From CAWCAW01 sp963793645 (GTDB lineage: Bacteria; Actinomycetota; Acidimicrobiia; Acidimicrobiales; UBA8190), in assembly GCA_963793645.1 (NCBI GenBank), contig CAWCAW010000004.1, positions 605,270-669,269 on the forward strand: a stretch of 64,000 bases of DNA. The letters are read 5' to 3'. Positions 45,507-54,433 of the stretch are shown here, in pieces. The translations under genes and the position numbers were made by a program. Each line of letters begins with the position of its first letter. Positions within the stretch are counted from its first letter, which is position 1. The notes beneath the pieces are model-generated. The model did no database searches, was not told the DNA's origin, and saw nothing but the letters and a program-made list of their open reading frames with translations.

Positions 45507-48275
45507 ATGCAGGCACTAGCGACCCGTCCATACGGTGCTCGGGGGGCACGTCGACTCGTCGGCGCCGCCCTTATTGTCGGGGCTGCCACCTTCACCATCG
45601 CCATCCTCCCGGCCCAGGTGGCCCACGCCGCTACGGATGTGGTGACCAGCTGCAGCGGGTCGGCTTCTAGCTCCGGCTCGCTCCCCTACGAGGTGGCCAA
45701 CGCCAGCGCTGGAGACACCGTCATCTTTGCCAACAACCTGTCGTGCCCCCCAGGTTCACCTATCGAGCTGTCGTCACCGATCGCTCCCACGCAAGTTGAT
45801 GTGACCATCACCGGGCCCGGACCGAGCACCATGGCCGTGAGTGGGAACAACGCCGTCCAGGTGTTCACTGTCAGTTCCGGGGTGAGCCTCGCAGTGTCCG
45901 GGCTCACCATCGAAGACGGCAGCGAGTTCTATACGGCGGGCGCCATCCTCAACGAGGGATCTCTTAGGGTCACCAATGCCACGTTCACCGGGAATGTCAA
46001 CACCTCTGGTTACGACTGCGGGGCCATCGACAACCTGGGCGGCACCATGACCATCGCCGGTTCGACGTTTACGGACAACGATGGTTTCTACACCGACATC
46101 TGCGACGACGATCCTCCGACGTACACCGGCCTGTCGGCCGGCCCGGCCACCACCACCATCACCGACTCCACCTTTACCGGGGAAAGTAGCTATGGAGCGC
46201 CGCTCTCCAACGGAGGCGACAGCACCATGACCATCTCCGGTTCGACGTTCACCGAAAACGGTGCCGACCACGGCGCCGGTGCGGTGGGGAGCGGCACTGA
46301 CGGCGACGGCGGGACGCTGACGGTCAGCGACTCGACCTTCTCGGACGACGTGGGCGGACAAGGAGGAGCCATCCAGATAAACAGCGGCACCAGCTCCATC
46401 ACCGACTCGACCTTCACCGACGACACGGGATCGGGCCACGCCGGAGCGGTCGACATCGCCGATCACGCTGCTGACTGTGGGGCCTGCGCCGGGACGGGTA
46501 CGGTCACCATCTCGGGCTCGACTTTTTCGGGGAACCTCGCCGACAACAGCGACGGTGGCGCCATCGTGAACGGCAATGGCGGCGGCTCCGGGACGGTCAC
46601 GGTCTCCAACTCCACTTTCAGCGGGAACATCGCCGATTCGTCCGATGACGGTGGGGCCATCGCCAACCTGGGCGGTACCTTCACCCTTACCAACAGCACC
46701 CTGTCGGGCAACGAGGCCGGAAGCGAGGGGGGCTCGGGCGACAACATCTACAACGACGCTGCGATGACTATAGGGGCCGACATCTTGGCCAACCCGGCCG
46801 CAGATGGCGACTGTGATCTGGCCGGAGGCACCTTCACCGACCGGGGCTACAACCTGGCCGACGACAGCACGTGCGCCTTGAGCGCCACCGGCGACCTCTC
46901 CAATACCCCGCCGGGTCTCGACTCCTCAGGACTGCAGAAAAACGGCGGTCCCACCCAGACCATCGCCCTCGAGCCGGGCAGTGCCGCCATCGCGACGGTG
47001 CGCGCTTCCTCGCTGTGCCCGGACACCGATCAGCGCGAGATCACACGGTCGTTCCCCTGCTCCATAGGCGCCTACGACTCCACCACCTTCGCGGCGACGG
47101 AGCTGAGCTACTCGTGCACGGGCTCGATGCTCGCCGCCATTGCCGGTGCCCCGTCGTCGTTCGACGTGCCCATAACGGTGGCCGAGGCACCCCCGGCGCC
47201 GAGTGCGATCACGGCGCCGGCGAAGCTCGGCCTGACCCCGAGCTTCCAGTTCACCTTCCCCCCATCGCTGACCAGCCAGATCAACGCCGACTATCCAAAC
47301 CTGACCCAAATCACGTACCAGTCGGCCACCGTGGCCATCGACCAGGCTGACCAGGCATCCTCGACAGCGTCGTTCAGCGCGGCCACCGAAACCGCTTCCT
47401 CGAGCAATACACCAGAGACCTACGTCTTGGACAGCGGTTATGGCTTGTTGAACTTCTATCCGGTCACGTGGACGTCGGCGACGGCGAGCACCGGGGCGGT
47501 GGACTTCACTCCCGGCACCATCGCCATCTCTGTCAACGGCATCGGTAATGGCACGACCGCCCTGTCGTGCACGACCAGCGGGAACCCGCCCACACTTACC
47601 TCGACGACGGTGAACGCGCCCAGCCCGTCACCGTCGCTCGCCCCCATCGGTGCCGTGGCCGCGAGCCCGGCGGATGTGACCCCAGGGGCCGAAGCCTTTT
47701 GGCCCATAGGGGTCACCAACACGTCGGCCGCGTCGATTTCGGGCCTCACCCTCAGCGCCTCGGCCAGTGCTCCTTTCGACCTGTCGACGACAGCGAAGTC
47801 GACCAGCGGGCTCGCCGGCGTGTGTTCGGCGCCCGGCAGTGACGACATCAGCTGCCCGCTGGCCACCCTCGCACCGGGGCAGACCACCACCGTCTACGCC
47901 TATGTAGAGAGCACCGGTCTCGCCGGGGGCTCGGTCATCGACGACGGGACCGTGCAGGTCGCCCAGGCCGCACCAAGCGCCTTGTCGACAAGCGGGACCT
48001 TGAGCGACGTGGATGTAGTGACCCCCAGCTCCGCTCTCGAGGTGACCGCCGCGGCCGCACCGGGAAAGACGGTGAAGACCCAGGCAACCAAGGCGACGAT
48101 CCTCGATCCCGTCACGGTCAAGATCAAGGTGCCGAAGAAGGTCCGAGCGTCGACGCTCCCGAACGCCCAGGCCCCGTCATCGTCCTCGGCCATGGCGCCA
48201 CCGACGACCATCCGCAGCGCCACCTTGGGCAAGGACAGGAGGTACCGCGCTCGACAAGGGAGTCGTGACACGTGA
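45507..48275 (+). CDS. Large secreted parallel beta-helix protein (main part)
   Basis: 922 residues from ATG 45507 (GGGAGG upstream). Signal peptide: GAALIVGAATFTIAILPAQVAHA, split here, cleaved near residue 42. A right-handed beta-helix follows (about 45-540), with many FTGN/STF.D.. coils such as ITDSTFTGESSYG, TISGSTFTENGADHG, TVSDSTFSDDVGGQGG and SNSTFSGNIAD, resembling polymorphic/pectate-lyase-like adhesins. After it come GPTQTIALEPGSAAI (a typical helix-end motif) and beta-sandwich-like domains (GPTL-type Thr/Ser-rich, about 560-880). The text continues in another frame after about 48237, see next entry. Extracellular adhesin or polysaccharide-binding role is inferred. Confidence 0.82.
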   Translation: MQALATRPYGARGARRLVGAALIVGAATFTIAILPAQVAHAATDVVTSCSGSASSSGSLPYEVANASAGDTVIFANNLSCPPGSPIELSSPIAPTQVDVTITGPGPSTMAVSGNNAVQVFTVSSGVSLAVSGLTIEDGSEFYTAGAILNEGSLRVTNATFTGNVNTSGYDCGAIDNLGGTMTIAGSTFTDNDGFYTDICDDDPPTYTGLSAGPATTTITDSTFTGESSYGAPLSNGGDSTMTISGSTFTENGADHGAGAVGSGTDGDGGTLTVSDSTFSDDVGGQGGAIQINSGTSSITDSTFTDDTGSGHAGAVDIADHAADCGACAGTGTVTISGSTFSGNLADNSDGGAIVNGNGGGSGTVTVSNSTFSGNIADSSDDGGAIANLGGTFTLTNSTLSGNEAGSEGGSGDNIYNDAAMTIGADILANPAADGDCDLAGGTFTDRGYNLADDSTCALSATGDLSNTPPGLDSSGLQKNGGPTQTIALEPGSAAIATVRASSLCPDTDQREITRSFPCSIGAYDSTTFAATELSYSCTGSMLAAIAGAPSSFDVPITVAEAPPAPSAITAPAKLGLTPSFQFTFPPSLTSQINADYPNLTQITYQSATVAIDQADQASSTASFSAATETASSSNTPETYVLDSGYGLLNFYPVTWTSATASTGAVDFTPGTIAISVNGIGNGTTALSCTTSGNPPTLTSTTVNAPSPSPSLAPIGAVAASPADVTPGAEAFWPIGVTNTSAASISGLTLSASASAPFDLSTTAKSTSGLAGVCSAPGSDDISCPLATLAPGQTTTVYAYVESTGLAGGSVIDDGTVQVAQAAPSALSTSGTLSDVDVVTPSSALEVTAAAAPGKTVKTQATKATILDPVTVKIKVPKKVRASTLPNAQAPSSSSAMAPPTTIRSATLGKDRRYRARQGSRDT

Positions 48276-48732
48276 CTCGGGACGCAAAGGCAGGGCCGCC
48301 AAGACGGCGCTCGCAATTCCACCGTCGGTGAGCGTCAGCCTCGGCTACGAAGCTCCGGGCTCCGACAAGGCGTTCTCGTCAGCCGTGTGTCCGAGCAGCG
48401 GCGCCAACAAGTGTCTGGGCAGCCTGGCCGACGTGGCGTTGCGCAGCTCCCAGCCGTGGACAGACGCCACCCATCCCCTGGCGGCCACCCTCTCGTTCAA
48501 CCTCGACCTCGCTACGGGCCAGGCGCCCGCCAACGTCACGCTGTGGGTGGACGAGGGAGCGCTCTCCAACGGCGTCGAGCACGTCGTGCAAGTGGTCATC
48601 TGCTCGACAAAGGCGCAAGCCGTCCCCAACCCCTGCTACTCGAGCGAGAAGACGGCCAAGACCGGTTCTGCTGCCACCGCCACGTTCGTAGTGAACTTTG
48701 TCAGCTTCGACCCGATCTTCGGGACGCGTTAG
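48265..48732 (+). CDS. C-terminal domain of the beta-helix protein, separated by a frameshift
   Basis: 155 residues in a frame shifted from the preceding gene and overlapping its 3' end. No start codon with a ribosome site is visible, and the frame reads sensibly back to GGTALDKGVVTRDSGRKGR. Dropping one A at about 48237 joins SATLGKD to GGTALDKGVV; 45507-48732 is 1 nt over a multiple of three. The domain is beta-rich with two Cys pairs (AVCPSSGANKCLG; VICSTKAQAVPNPCYS). No family recognised. It most likely is the end of one 1074-residue protein. Confidence 0.55.
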   Translation: MTRDSGRKGRAAKTALAIPPSVSVSLGYEAPGSDKAFSSAVCPSSGANKCLGSLADVALRSSQPWTDATHPLAATLSFNLDLATGQAPANVTLWVDEGALSNGVEHVVQVVICSTKAQAVPNPCYSSEKTAKTGSAATATFVVNFVSFDPIFGTR

Positions 48733-48747
48733 AAGATCATCGAGGCC

Positions 48748-48763
48748 CCCGGCAACGGCCGGG
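48748..48763. terminator. Possible hairpin between convergent genes
   Basis: CCCGGC-AACG-GCCGGG, a 6-bp stem with a 4-nt loop, 16 nt after the beta-helix frame ends and facing the convergent GH78-like gene. Short and without a T-tract, hence modest confidence. Confidence 0.4.
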
Positions 48764-48826
48764 AATACCGGACAAGTAGCCGCGGGGCTGATGTATAGGG
48801 CACTTGCGAATGCCTATGGCTGACGA

Positions 48827-51052
48827 TCATTTTGTAAACACTGCGGAGTCGGACACTGTGCTTCGGTCACCCGTTTTCCACACCGTGGCGTCATGGTCAA
48901 TAGGGGCACGGCTCACCGGCGTCCACGTGATCACGTGGTTACCAGGCCCGAGGTCGGTGATCAAAAGGCGACCGTCACCGGCGTCCCACCGAACGTCTGC
49001 TGAGTGAGCATGGCTCCCCCATACTCGCTTCCCATCGACCACGACTGTCCCGCGTTCAGGGGTCGGAAGCGCCACATCGCCGCTGGTCCCGCTCGGAGCG
49101 GACACCACCATCGTGTACCTACGATCTGCGGCCGCGGTGCCCACCCATCGCCACCAGGCCGATAAGGAGCCCTCAGGAGTGGGCACCCGACCTTGGACCC
49201 ACGTAAGAGTGCCTCCGTGGGGTTCGATCCTCCAGGACTTGAAACCGGGGCTGATCGGCTCGATTCCAAGAACGTATTGCTGCAACAGCGCGCCGACACC
49301 TGAGGCCCACCGGTGTATCACGCTGTCGTGCTCGGACCCGAGCTCGTAGGCCGGGGTCCCGTCGTAACGAGAGGCCTCGTAAAGGGTTGACGGACCCAGT
49401 CGCAACATCGTCTCCCAGGCCCGATCCATGAGGTCGATGCCGGCGGCATCCTCGCCAGCGGTGAAGTCGGCCTGTACTTCAAACGCTTCGGCCCATGGGA
49501 CCAAGCTGTAGTTGTAGTTGTACTGCTTGCTGAAGTCGTCGGGGTTGGAGCCCATGCCCCAGTCCCAGCCCCATTGCGTATAGGGAGCACTCCAGTCTGC
49601 CTCGTCGAAGTCGGGGTCCCCGAGAAGAAAGGGGCGATCGAAGTCGGTGGAGCCCGCTGGATTGGTGGCAGTCCACGTCCCCGTGGTCTCGTCGTAGATC
49701 CGGTCGTTGTGCGTATGCAGGTAGTCCAAAATGCGATCGGCCTGTTGCGTCGTAGCCAAGCCGTACATGACAGCCATCGAGTTCCCCGCTTCATCGACGT
49801 GAGTGGAACCAACGAAGTCGACAAAGGCGCCCTTGGCGGGGTCCCACAGGTAGCGGTTCACCGCCTCCTTGAGCATGCCCGCCTTGTGGCGGAACGCGGC
49901 AGCCGTGGCCGGATCATCTTTCGCCTCGGCGAGCTGAACCATCCCCAAGAAGCCCGCGTAGTCCCAGAGCTGGTTCTCTAGCGATTGGTCGCTGGGCTTG
50001 GCTGGATTTGCCGGGCTCGGTGGCACCGGGAGCACATTCGTCCGGTACAGCCCCGTACGCGCTTTGAGGGCCGAGACCACGGACGCTTCATGGGCCAAAA
50101 GGCTCGAGTAGAAAGTCGTCAAAATCGAAGGATCCGCGTAGAACGAGTAGAGCAAAGCGAGGTCGCGCTCGGTGAAACCGTTCTGGTCGGGGATGTCATC
50201 AGAGCTAGAAACGACGAACCTTCCTGCCCCTGTGCGTGCGGCCTCATACGAGCGCATCGCCACAGGCAGGGCGAGCTGCCCAAAGGCGTAGTAGGCCGTG
50301 TTGTCGGCCGAGGAGTCATACCAAAGCCACAATGAACGATCCCGTTCTGGGCTGTCATAGAACTCATAGCCGACACCGGGTGACGTCGTCATCATCGACA
50401 ACTGCATTGTCGACGCCGCCGAATACCAGATCCGGGTGAGCTCTGGGTCCGACGCCAGGAATGCACCAGGCATCTTGCCGCTTGGGATGGCGAGTGTGGC
50501 CGGTGGAGTATTTGGATCCGACGCGAACCTGAATCCGACGACGCCGACCGGCACGTGGGCTGGAACCTGCACGTATCTCGCCGCGTACCACTCACCGTTC
50601 GCCAGCGTGAGCTCGCCGGTCTCGCCCGGATTGATCGTGCGGAAGAATCCCGGAAAATCGCTCACCGGGTCTGCGGTGGCCCCCCTTCGAGTGTAGAAAC
50701 CAGCCACCACGTGACCGAAATCCAGGATGGTCGGGCTCTCGAAGGTCACGGTCTTACCGTTGTGTGCACTCAGTGTCGAAATGATCGAGGCCGAATCAGG
50801 CAGAGGGTTTCCGGCCGAGTCCACCACAGCCACTGGGGTCACGAGTCTGCCCGGCACTTCCGAGAGCGATGTCTGGTCGATGTAGTGGCTCTCCGTCACA
50901 CCCGCCTCATGTGCCGGAGATTCGGGCAGTACGACCTGGGGCGATTGGCCCGTAGCCAGGATGCCCGCCACTACAGCACTACCAATGAGTCCCACCGCCA
51001 CCAGGCCGAGGACCCCCCGGCGGCGATAGGAAGGAAGTCGCACGTCAGTCAT
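48827..51052 (-). CDS. Membrane-anchored or exported GH78-like (alpha-L-rhamnosidase-type) glycoside hydrolase
   Basis: 741 residues from ATG 51052 (no strong ribosome site; an in-frame ATG at 51124 adds 24 residues). An Arg-rich start and single hydrophobic segment (GVLGLVAVGLIGSAVVAGIL, residues of about 12-31) form a signal anchor or signal peptide. A beta-sandwich N-terminal half leads to an (alpha/alpha)6 barrel from about residue 215: YDSPERDRSLWLWYDSSADN, where the Glu/Asp/Arg cluster matches the GH78 ERD-R-W catalytic-base region, and SVIHRWASGVGALLQQYVLG, where GH78 proteins have their conserved HxW.G. The C-terminal beta-domain is typical of the family. Likely trims plant or surface rhamnosides outside the membrane. 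Confidence 0.78.
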   Translation of the reverse strand: MTDVRLPSYRRRGVLGLVAVGLIGSAVVAGILATGQSPQVVLPESPAHEAGVTESHYIDQTSLSEVPGRLVTPVAVVDSAGNPLPDSASIISTLSAHNGKTVTFESPTILDFGHVVAGFYTRRGATADPVSDFPGFFRTINPGETGELTLANGEWYAARYVQVPAHVPVGVVGFRFASDPNTPPATLAIPSGKMPGAFLASDPELTRIWYSAASTMQLSMMTTSPGVGYEFYDSPERDRSLWLWYDSSADNTAYYAFGQLALPVAMRSYEAARTGAGRFVVSSSDDIPDQNGFTERDLALLYSFYADPSILTTFYSSLLAHEASVVSALKARTGLYRTNVLPVPPSPANPAKPSDQSLENQLWDYAGFLGMVQLAEAKDDPATAAAFRHKAGMLKEAVNRYLWDPAKGAFVDFVGSTHVDEAGNSMAVMYGLATTQQADRILDYLHTHNDRIYDETTGTWTATNPAGSTDFDRPFLLGDPDFDEADWSAPYTQWGWDWGMGSNPDDFSKQYNYNYSLVPWAEAFEVQADFTAGEDAAGIDLMDRAWETMLRLGPSTLYEASRYDGTPAYELGSEHDSVIHRWASGVGALLQQYVLGIEPISPGFKSWRIEPHGGTLTWVQGRVPTPEGSLSAWWRWVGTAAADRRYTMVVSAPSGTSGDVALPTPERGTVVVDGKRVWGSHAHSADVRWDAGDGRLLITDLGPGNHVITWTPVSRAPIDHDATVWKTGDRSTVSDSAVFTK

Positions 51053-51369
51053 TATGAACGAGCTGTAGGAGGGCTGGCACTCATTCCTTTTGGTGAAAAA
51101 GACATGGCCGAGAACCAACGGCATGGCAAACCATGATTTGGGCTTCAGCCCCCACCCGGGCAGGGATGACAGAGCAACACTTCAGGCCGACAGTCCTCGA
51201 CTACTCGGGCGGGCGGGGTGTACTGCGGCATCCTGTGAGGAGACCGCATAACCACGCGATCATCTCTATCAAGACACGATACGCCACCGAGCGAGCCCAA
51301 CCGAAGTGTCGTAAGGTGGCCGCACCGCCTCAGACGGGGCGGCTGATTTACTGAGGAGAACGGCCCGTT
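51053..51369. other. 317-bp divergent intergenic region
   Basis: Separates the GH78-like gene (minus) from the small ABM-like gene (plus). An imperfect hairpin, GCCGC at 51319-51323 pairing with GCGGC at 51339-51343, lies in the probable leader of the plus-strand gene. No coding frame convinces. Confidence 0.4.
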
Positions 51370-51675
51370 ATGAGTGTCACCGTTATCGCCCATTTTCCCG
51401 TTGCCGACGTCGAGATGGCCATCGCAGGCTTGCAAAGCAGCGCAGCGCTCCTCGAGGAGATCACCGAGGACACCAAGGTCGCTGGACTCATCCACCACAA
51501 CTTCGTGGCCGGCGAAGGTGAGCTCGTCGTCATCGACGAGTGGGACAACGCGGAACACTTCCAGAGCTTCTTCGAGGGCAACGCCAAGGTGGCGAAGGTC
51601 ATGGAGGCCATTGGCGTCGCCGGCCCTCCCGCGGTGACGATCTACAAGAATTTTGACGTGCCCGGCAAGGTGTAG
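51370..51675 (+). CDS. Small ABM/dimeric alpha-beta barrel protein
   Basis: 101 residues, ATG 51370 preceded by TGAGGAGAAC. Pattern of the antibiotic-biosynthesis-monooxygenase-like ferredoxin fold: a first strand (SVTVIAHFPV), helix (VEMAIAGLQSSAALLEEI), strands IHHNFVAGEGELVVIDEWDN, split here, and the usual AEHFQSFFEGNAKVAKVMEA helix. Stand-alone members act in heme or quinone oxidation or merely bind ligands. No functional residue can be assigned. Confidence 0.75.
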   Translation: MSVTVIAHFPVADVEMAIAGLQSSAALLEEITEDTKVAGLIHHNFVAGEGELVVIDEWDNAEHFQSFFEGNAKVAKVMEAIGVAGPPAVTIYKNFDVPGKV

Positions 51676-51748
51676 CCGGCTGGGCCGTCAGCGCGGTCGA
51701 GTTGGACGATCTCTGATCAGTTGCGGTCGAACACTCCGGGTCGCACTC

Positions 51749-52651
51749 TCAGCTGTGCGGCAGCTTGGCGTATGCCGAGACAATCTGTTGACCGATGAAG
51801 GTGTAGCCCTCGGTGTTGGCGTGAATGCTGCCTAAGGCGCAGTACCAGGTCAGCTTGCAGATCTGCGCCACGGCTACGGGAATCTGGCCATAAGGACTCA
51901 CCGTCGTCATCTGGGTAAGCGAGGTGTAGGCCCCGGTGGCGGCGGTTACATCGACAAACTTGGCGTCAGCCCGGCTGTAGGCCATCTTCAGAGCCGGATT
52001 GAGGTCATCTCGAAAGCCCGTCACCGAAAGCTCAGCGACGCTTCGATCAGCACTGCTCTGATGGATACTGCTCGGAGGATGGACCCAGATTCCGAGGAGA
52101 AAGTCGGGGTAGGTCAGCCCGATGATCGGGACACCGGGTCCGGCCGCAGAGCGCAACGCCTTGGCGAGTTTGGTGATGTTGGTTTGGACCGTGCTTACCG
52201 CCGTGAAGAAGCACGTGATGGGATTTGGGGCGGTGGCGCACCCCGTCACGTCATTTCCTCCAATAGACACCGTGATCAGGCCAATGGAACTTTTATGAGC
52301 CCTGATGAAAGTTTCGGCCGCCGTTGCTTGCGGTGATGTGGCGTAGGCCACGGCGTCGGTAGCAGCAACCGGGCCATAGCGGCCCGTACAGCCATCAATG
52401 TCGAGAATCGACGCAGAGGTCGCTCCACCGCAACCGAAGTTCTGCAACCGCAGGTGTTCGGCTGTTGCCACGTAGGCGGTGAACCCGCTCGTCGCATGCG
52501 GCGAAGGAGCCGGCTGATCCCCTACCGCGTATGAGTCACCCAGTGAGACGTAATACTTGATCGATGTGCCGGATTGGGCTGGCTGACTGGACCCGCATCC
52601 GGCCATCAACACCACAACTCCCGCCAGAAGCGCACCTACAAGCGCCCTCAT
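51749..52651 (-). CDS. SGNH/GDSL-type hydrolase lipoprotein
   Basis: 300 residues, ATG 52651. Signal peptide with lipobox VLMAGCGSS (Cys near residue 19). Catalytic block I SLGDSYAVGDQ gives the nucleophile Ser near residue 40, block II carries Gly in FGCGGATSAS, block III is SIGGNDVTGC (Asn), and block V appears as SIHANTEGY with the catalytic His near residue 278. Several Cys could pair. Extracellular esterase or lipase; the substrate is unknown. Confidence 0.88.
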   Translation of the reverse strand: MRALVGALLAGVVVLMAGCGSSQPAQSGTSIKYYVSLGDSYAVGDQPAPSPHATSGFTAYVATAEHLRLQNFGCGGATSASILDIDGCTGRYGPVAATDAVAYATSPQATAAETFIRAHKSSIGLITVSIGGNDVTGCATAPNPITCFFTAVSTVQTNITKLAKALRSAAGPGVPIIGLTYPDFLLGIWVHPPSSIHQSSADRSVAELSVTGFRDDLNPALKMAYSRADAKFVDVTAATGAYTSLTQMTTVSPYGQIPVAVAQICKLTWYCALGSIHANTEGYTFIGQQIVSAYAKLPHS

Positions 52652-52864
52652 CTTGCCGAACTTTCACAATTCATGGCACGCCTCCAGTTTGCGCGAGCGA
52701 AGGGAGAAGCCCGCCTCGATCATCTGAAACCGAGACTTCGCAATTTTCCCACGGTCAAAGGACTGACTCCCTCGTCGTCGTACCAAACCGCATTGCGCGG
52801 GATGCGTCGCGCCGGACCGGCTTTCGAATGTCGGGCTGATCGCCGGGCCATATCAGCTGGCGAA

Positions 52865-53632
52865 CTACCGCCCGGCGGACTTACCACCGTCGATATGAAG
52901 GACAACTCCTGTAACGAATGAGGCATGCTCGAGATAGAGGATGCCCTCGACAACGTCGCTGATCTGGCCAACTCGGCCCAGTGGGTGAAGCCGTGCCAAA
53001 CCTTTATACGAGGCCGGGTCATAGACGGGATTCTCTATGACTCCGAGTGCCACTGCGTTGAACCGAACACGGCGCGACGCGTACTCGATAGCCAACGACC
53101 GCGTGACCGCCGCCAGCCCTCCCTTGGTAAGCGCCACGAGAGCGGCCGGGGTCTCGCTTTCGGCACGGTCGACAAGACTCGTCGTCATATTGACGATGTG
53201 CCCACCGGTACCCTGAGTGAGCATTTGGCGGGTGACGGCTTGCGTTATATGGAAAAAGCCGTTCAAGTTTACGGACGTAATGGCGAGATAGTCCTCAACT
53301 GTGTAGTCCGTGAAGGGCTTGTCAATGAAGATTCCTGCGTTGTTGATCAGACTGTCGACGCGCCCAAAGCGATTGACCGCCTGTTCAACGATCAGTTGAG
53401 CGGTCTCGACCTCCGCAATGTCACCTCGCACGGTGATGAAATCGGACGCATTGGAAGGGTCTATCGAGCGCGACGAACCCACGACCGCATATCCGTCGTT
53501 ACGGAAGCCTTCAACAAGGCCTGCACCGATACCTTGGGAGGCCCCGGTAATGACAGCGACTTTGCGAACGGGGTTGGCCATACCGGCGCTAGGCATCTCC
53601 GATGACTCTGTCGAATCAGATGGATCGGTCAT
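52865..53632 (-). CDS. SDR-family protein lacking the catalytic Tyr
   Basis: 255 residues; ATG overlaps the DUF3237 stop by 4 nt. Cofactor loop VITGASQGIG, NNAG and the downstream DGG end are all present (GVVLHIDGGKSAGR). The catalytic Ser region reads NMTTSLVDRAE, and the expected YxxxK reads VALTK: the Lys is kept but Val replaces Tyr. It may therefore bind NAD(P) without standard dehydrogenase chemistry, or use another residue. Second gene of the DUF3237-SDR pair. Confidence 0.87.
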   Translation of the reverse strand: MTDPSDSTESSEMPSAGMANPVRKVAVITGASQGIGAGLVEGFRNDGYAVVGSSRSIDPSNASDFITVRGDIAEVETAQLIVEQAVNRFGRVDSLINNAGIFIDKPFTDYTVEDYLAITSVNLNGFFHITQAVTRQMLTQGTGGHIVNMTTSLVDRAESETPAALVALTKGGLAAVTRSLAIEYASRRVRFNAVALGVIENPVYDPASYKGLARLHPLGRVGQISDVVEGILYLEHASFVTGVVLHIDGGKSAGR

Positions 53633-54102
53633 GTGACGAGATAGAGCTCATGGATCACTCCCCTGCGCTGTCTGCCTCCTACGCTGACAAAGACGCCCTT
53701 ATTCAGCCAGCCGAGGCGGTCGGCCCCGGTCTCGATTTTGACCGTCGTGCGGAACGTGTATTCGCCGGCTTCGACATCCCCTCCGCCACCGAGCCGCTCG
53801 AGCACCGCTTTGTTGCCGTGGCGCACACCTTGGGATTGGACAGAGAGCAAGTCTCCCCATTCGGTTTCAAGGGCGTAGCGGACATTGCCCCGTGTTGTGC
53901 CATCGGGAAGAACGATCTGCCAATCGGCGCTTGCTCCCGCGAGCAATGTGCCGCGCAGCTCAGGTCCGTGGAAAGGCCCGCCCGTCAACGCAATGATGCG
54001 CCGGCGCCCGGCGGAGATCTCACCGACATCCTGGGGATCGCCGACACTCGCTTCCAAGCGGTACATCAGGTTCAGGTGTGGCCCTGGAAGACGACTACTC
54101 AC
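53629..54102 (-). CDS. DUF3237-family protein
   Basis: 157 residues. Family pattern: LNLMYRLEASVGDPQDVGE, split here, GRRRIIALTGGPFHGPEL, GTLLAGASADWQIVLPDGT and ALETEWGDLLSV. These small beta-barrel proteins are often coded next to SDRs, as here (ATGA overlap), and are of unknown biochemical role. First gene of the pair. Confidence 0.82.
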   Translation of the reverse strand: MSSRLPGPHLNLMYRLEASVGDPQDVGEISAGRRRIIALTGGPFHGPELRGTLLAGASADWQIVLPDGTTRGNVRYALETEWGDLLSVQSQGVRHGNKAVLERLGGGGDVEAGEYTFRTTVKIETGADRLGWLNKGVFVSVGGRQRRGVIHELYLVT

Positions 54103-54433
54103 GGCTCCACTCCTGGTTATGCATAGTGCCCTAGCCTCCCATTACGGCAAGCTTGGTCTGAGGAACCGACAAGGTCGGACTCGGCTGACGCTACTCAAAC
54201 GAGTGGAGGGCTGCCTCTCGATACGAGTCGCCGTTCAAGCTCGTCGACACTCCGTGGCCCTTGTCCTTCGAGCCAGGGCTGATCCAGCGGTATGCCACTG
54301 CTTTCGCCCTAATAGTGCAGATGTTGTGTAAACACGCGTTACATGTTCAGGTGTTCCTGCCGATGAGGGGGTAACCCCTAACGATGAGCCGTCGACAACG
54401 ACCCGTGGTCTTGGGAGACCTAAGGAGTCGTTC
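54103..54433. other. 331-bp intergenic region upstream of the DUF3494 gene
   Basis: Divergent promoters for the DUF3237-SDR pair and the DUF3494-sortase pair must lie here. AT-richer at 54300-54345, with GTGTAAACAC (a 4-bp mirrored motif) and TGTTC repeats; GGGGGTAACCCCTAAC at 54366-54381 could form a small hairpin. No gene seen. Confidence 0.4.

Noticed and set aside
52574..52921. Plus-strand frame with partly protein-like text
   Set aside because: Contains some plausible stretches (FARAKGEARLDHLKPRLRNF) but overlaps two well-supported minus-strand genes and has no start signal or known family; at most a tiny remnant.
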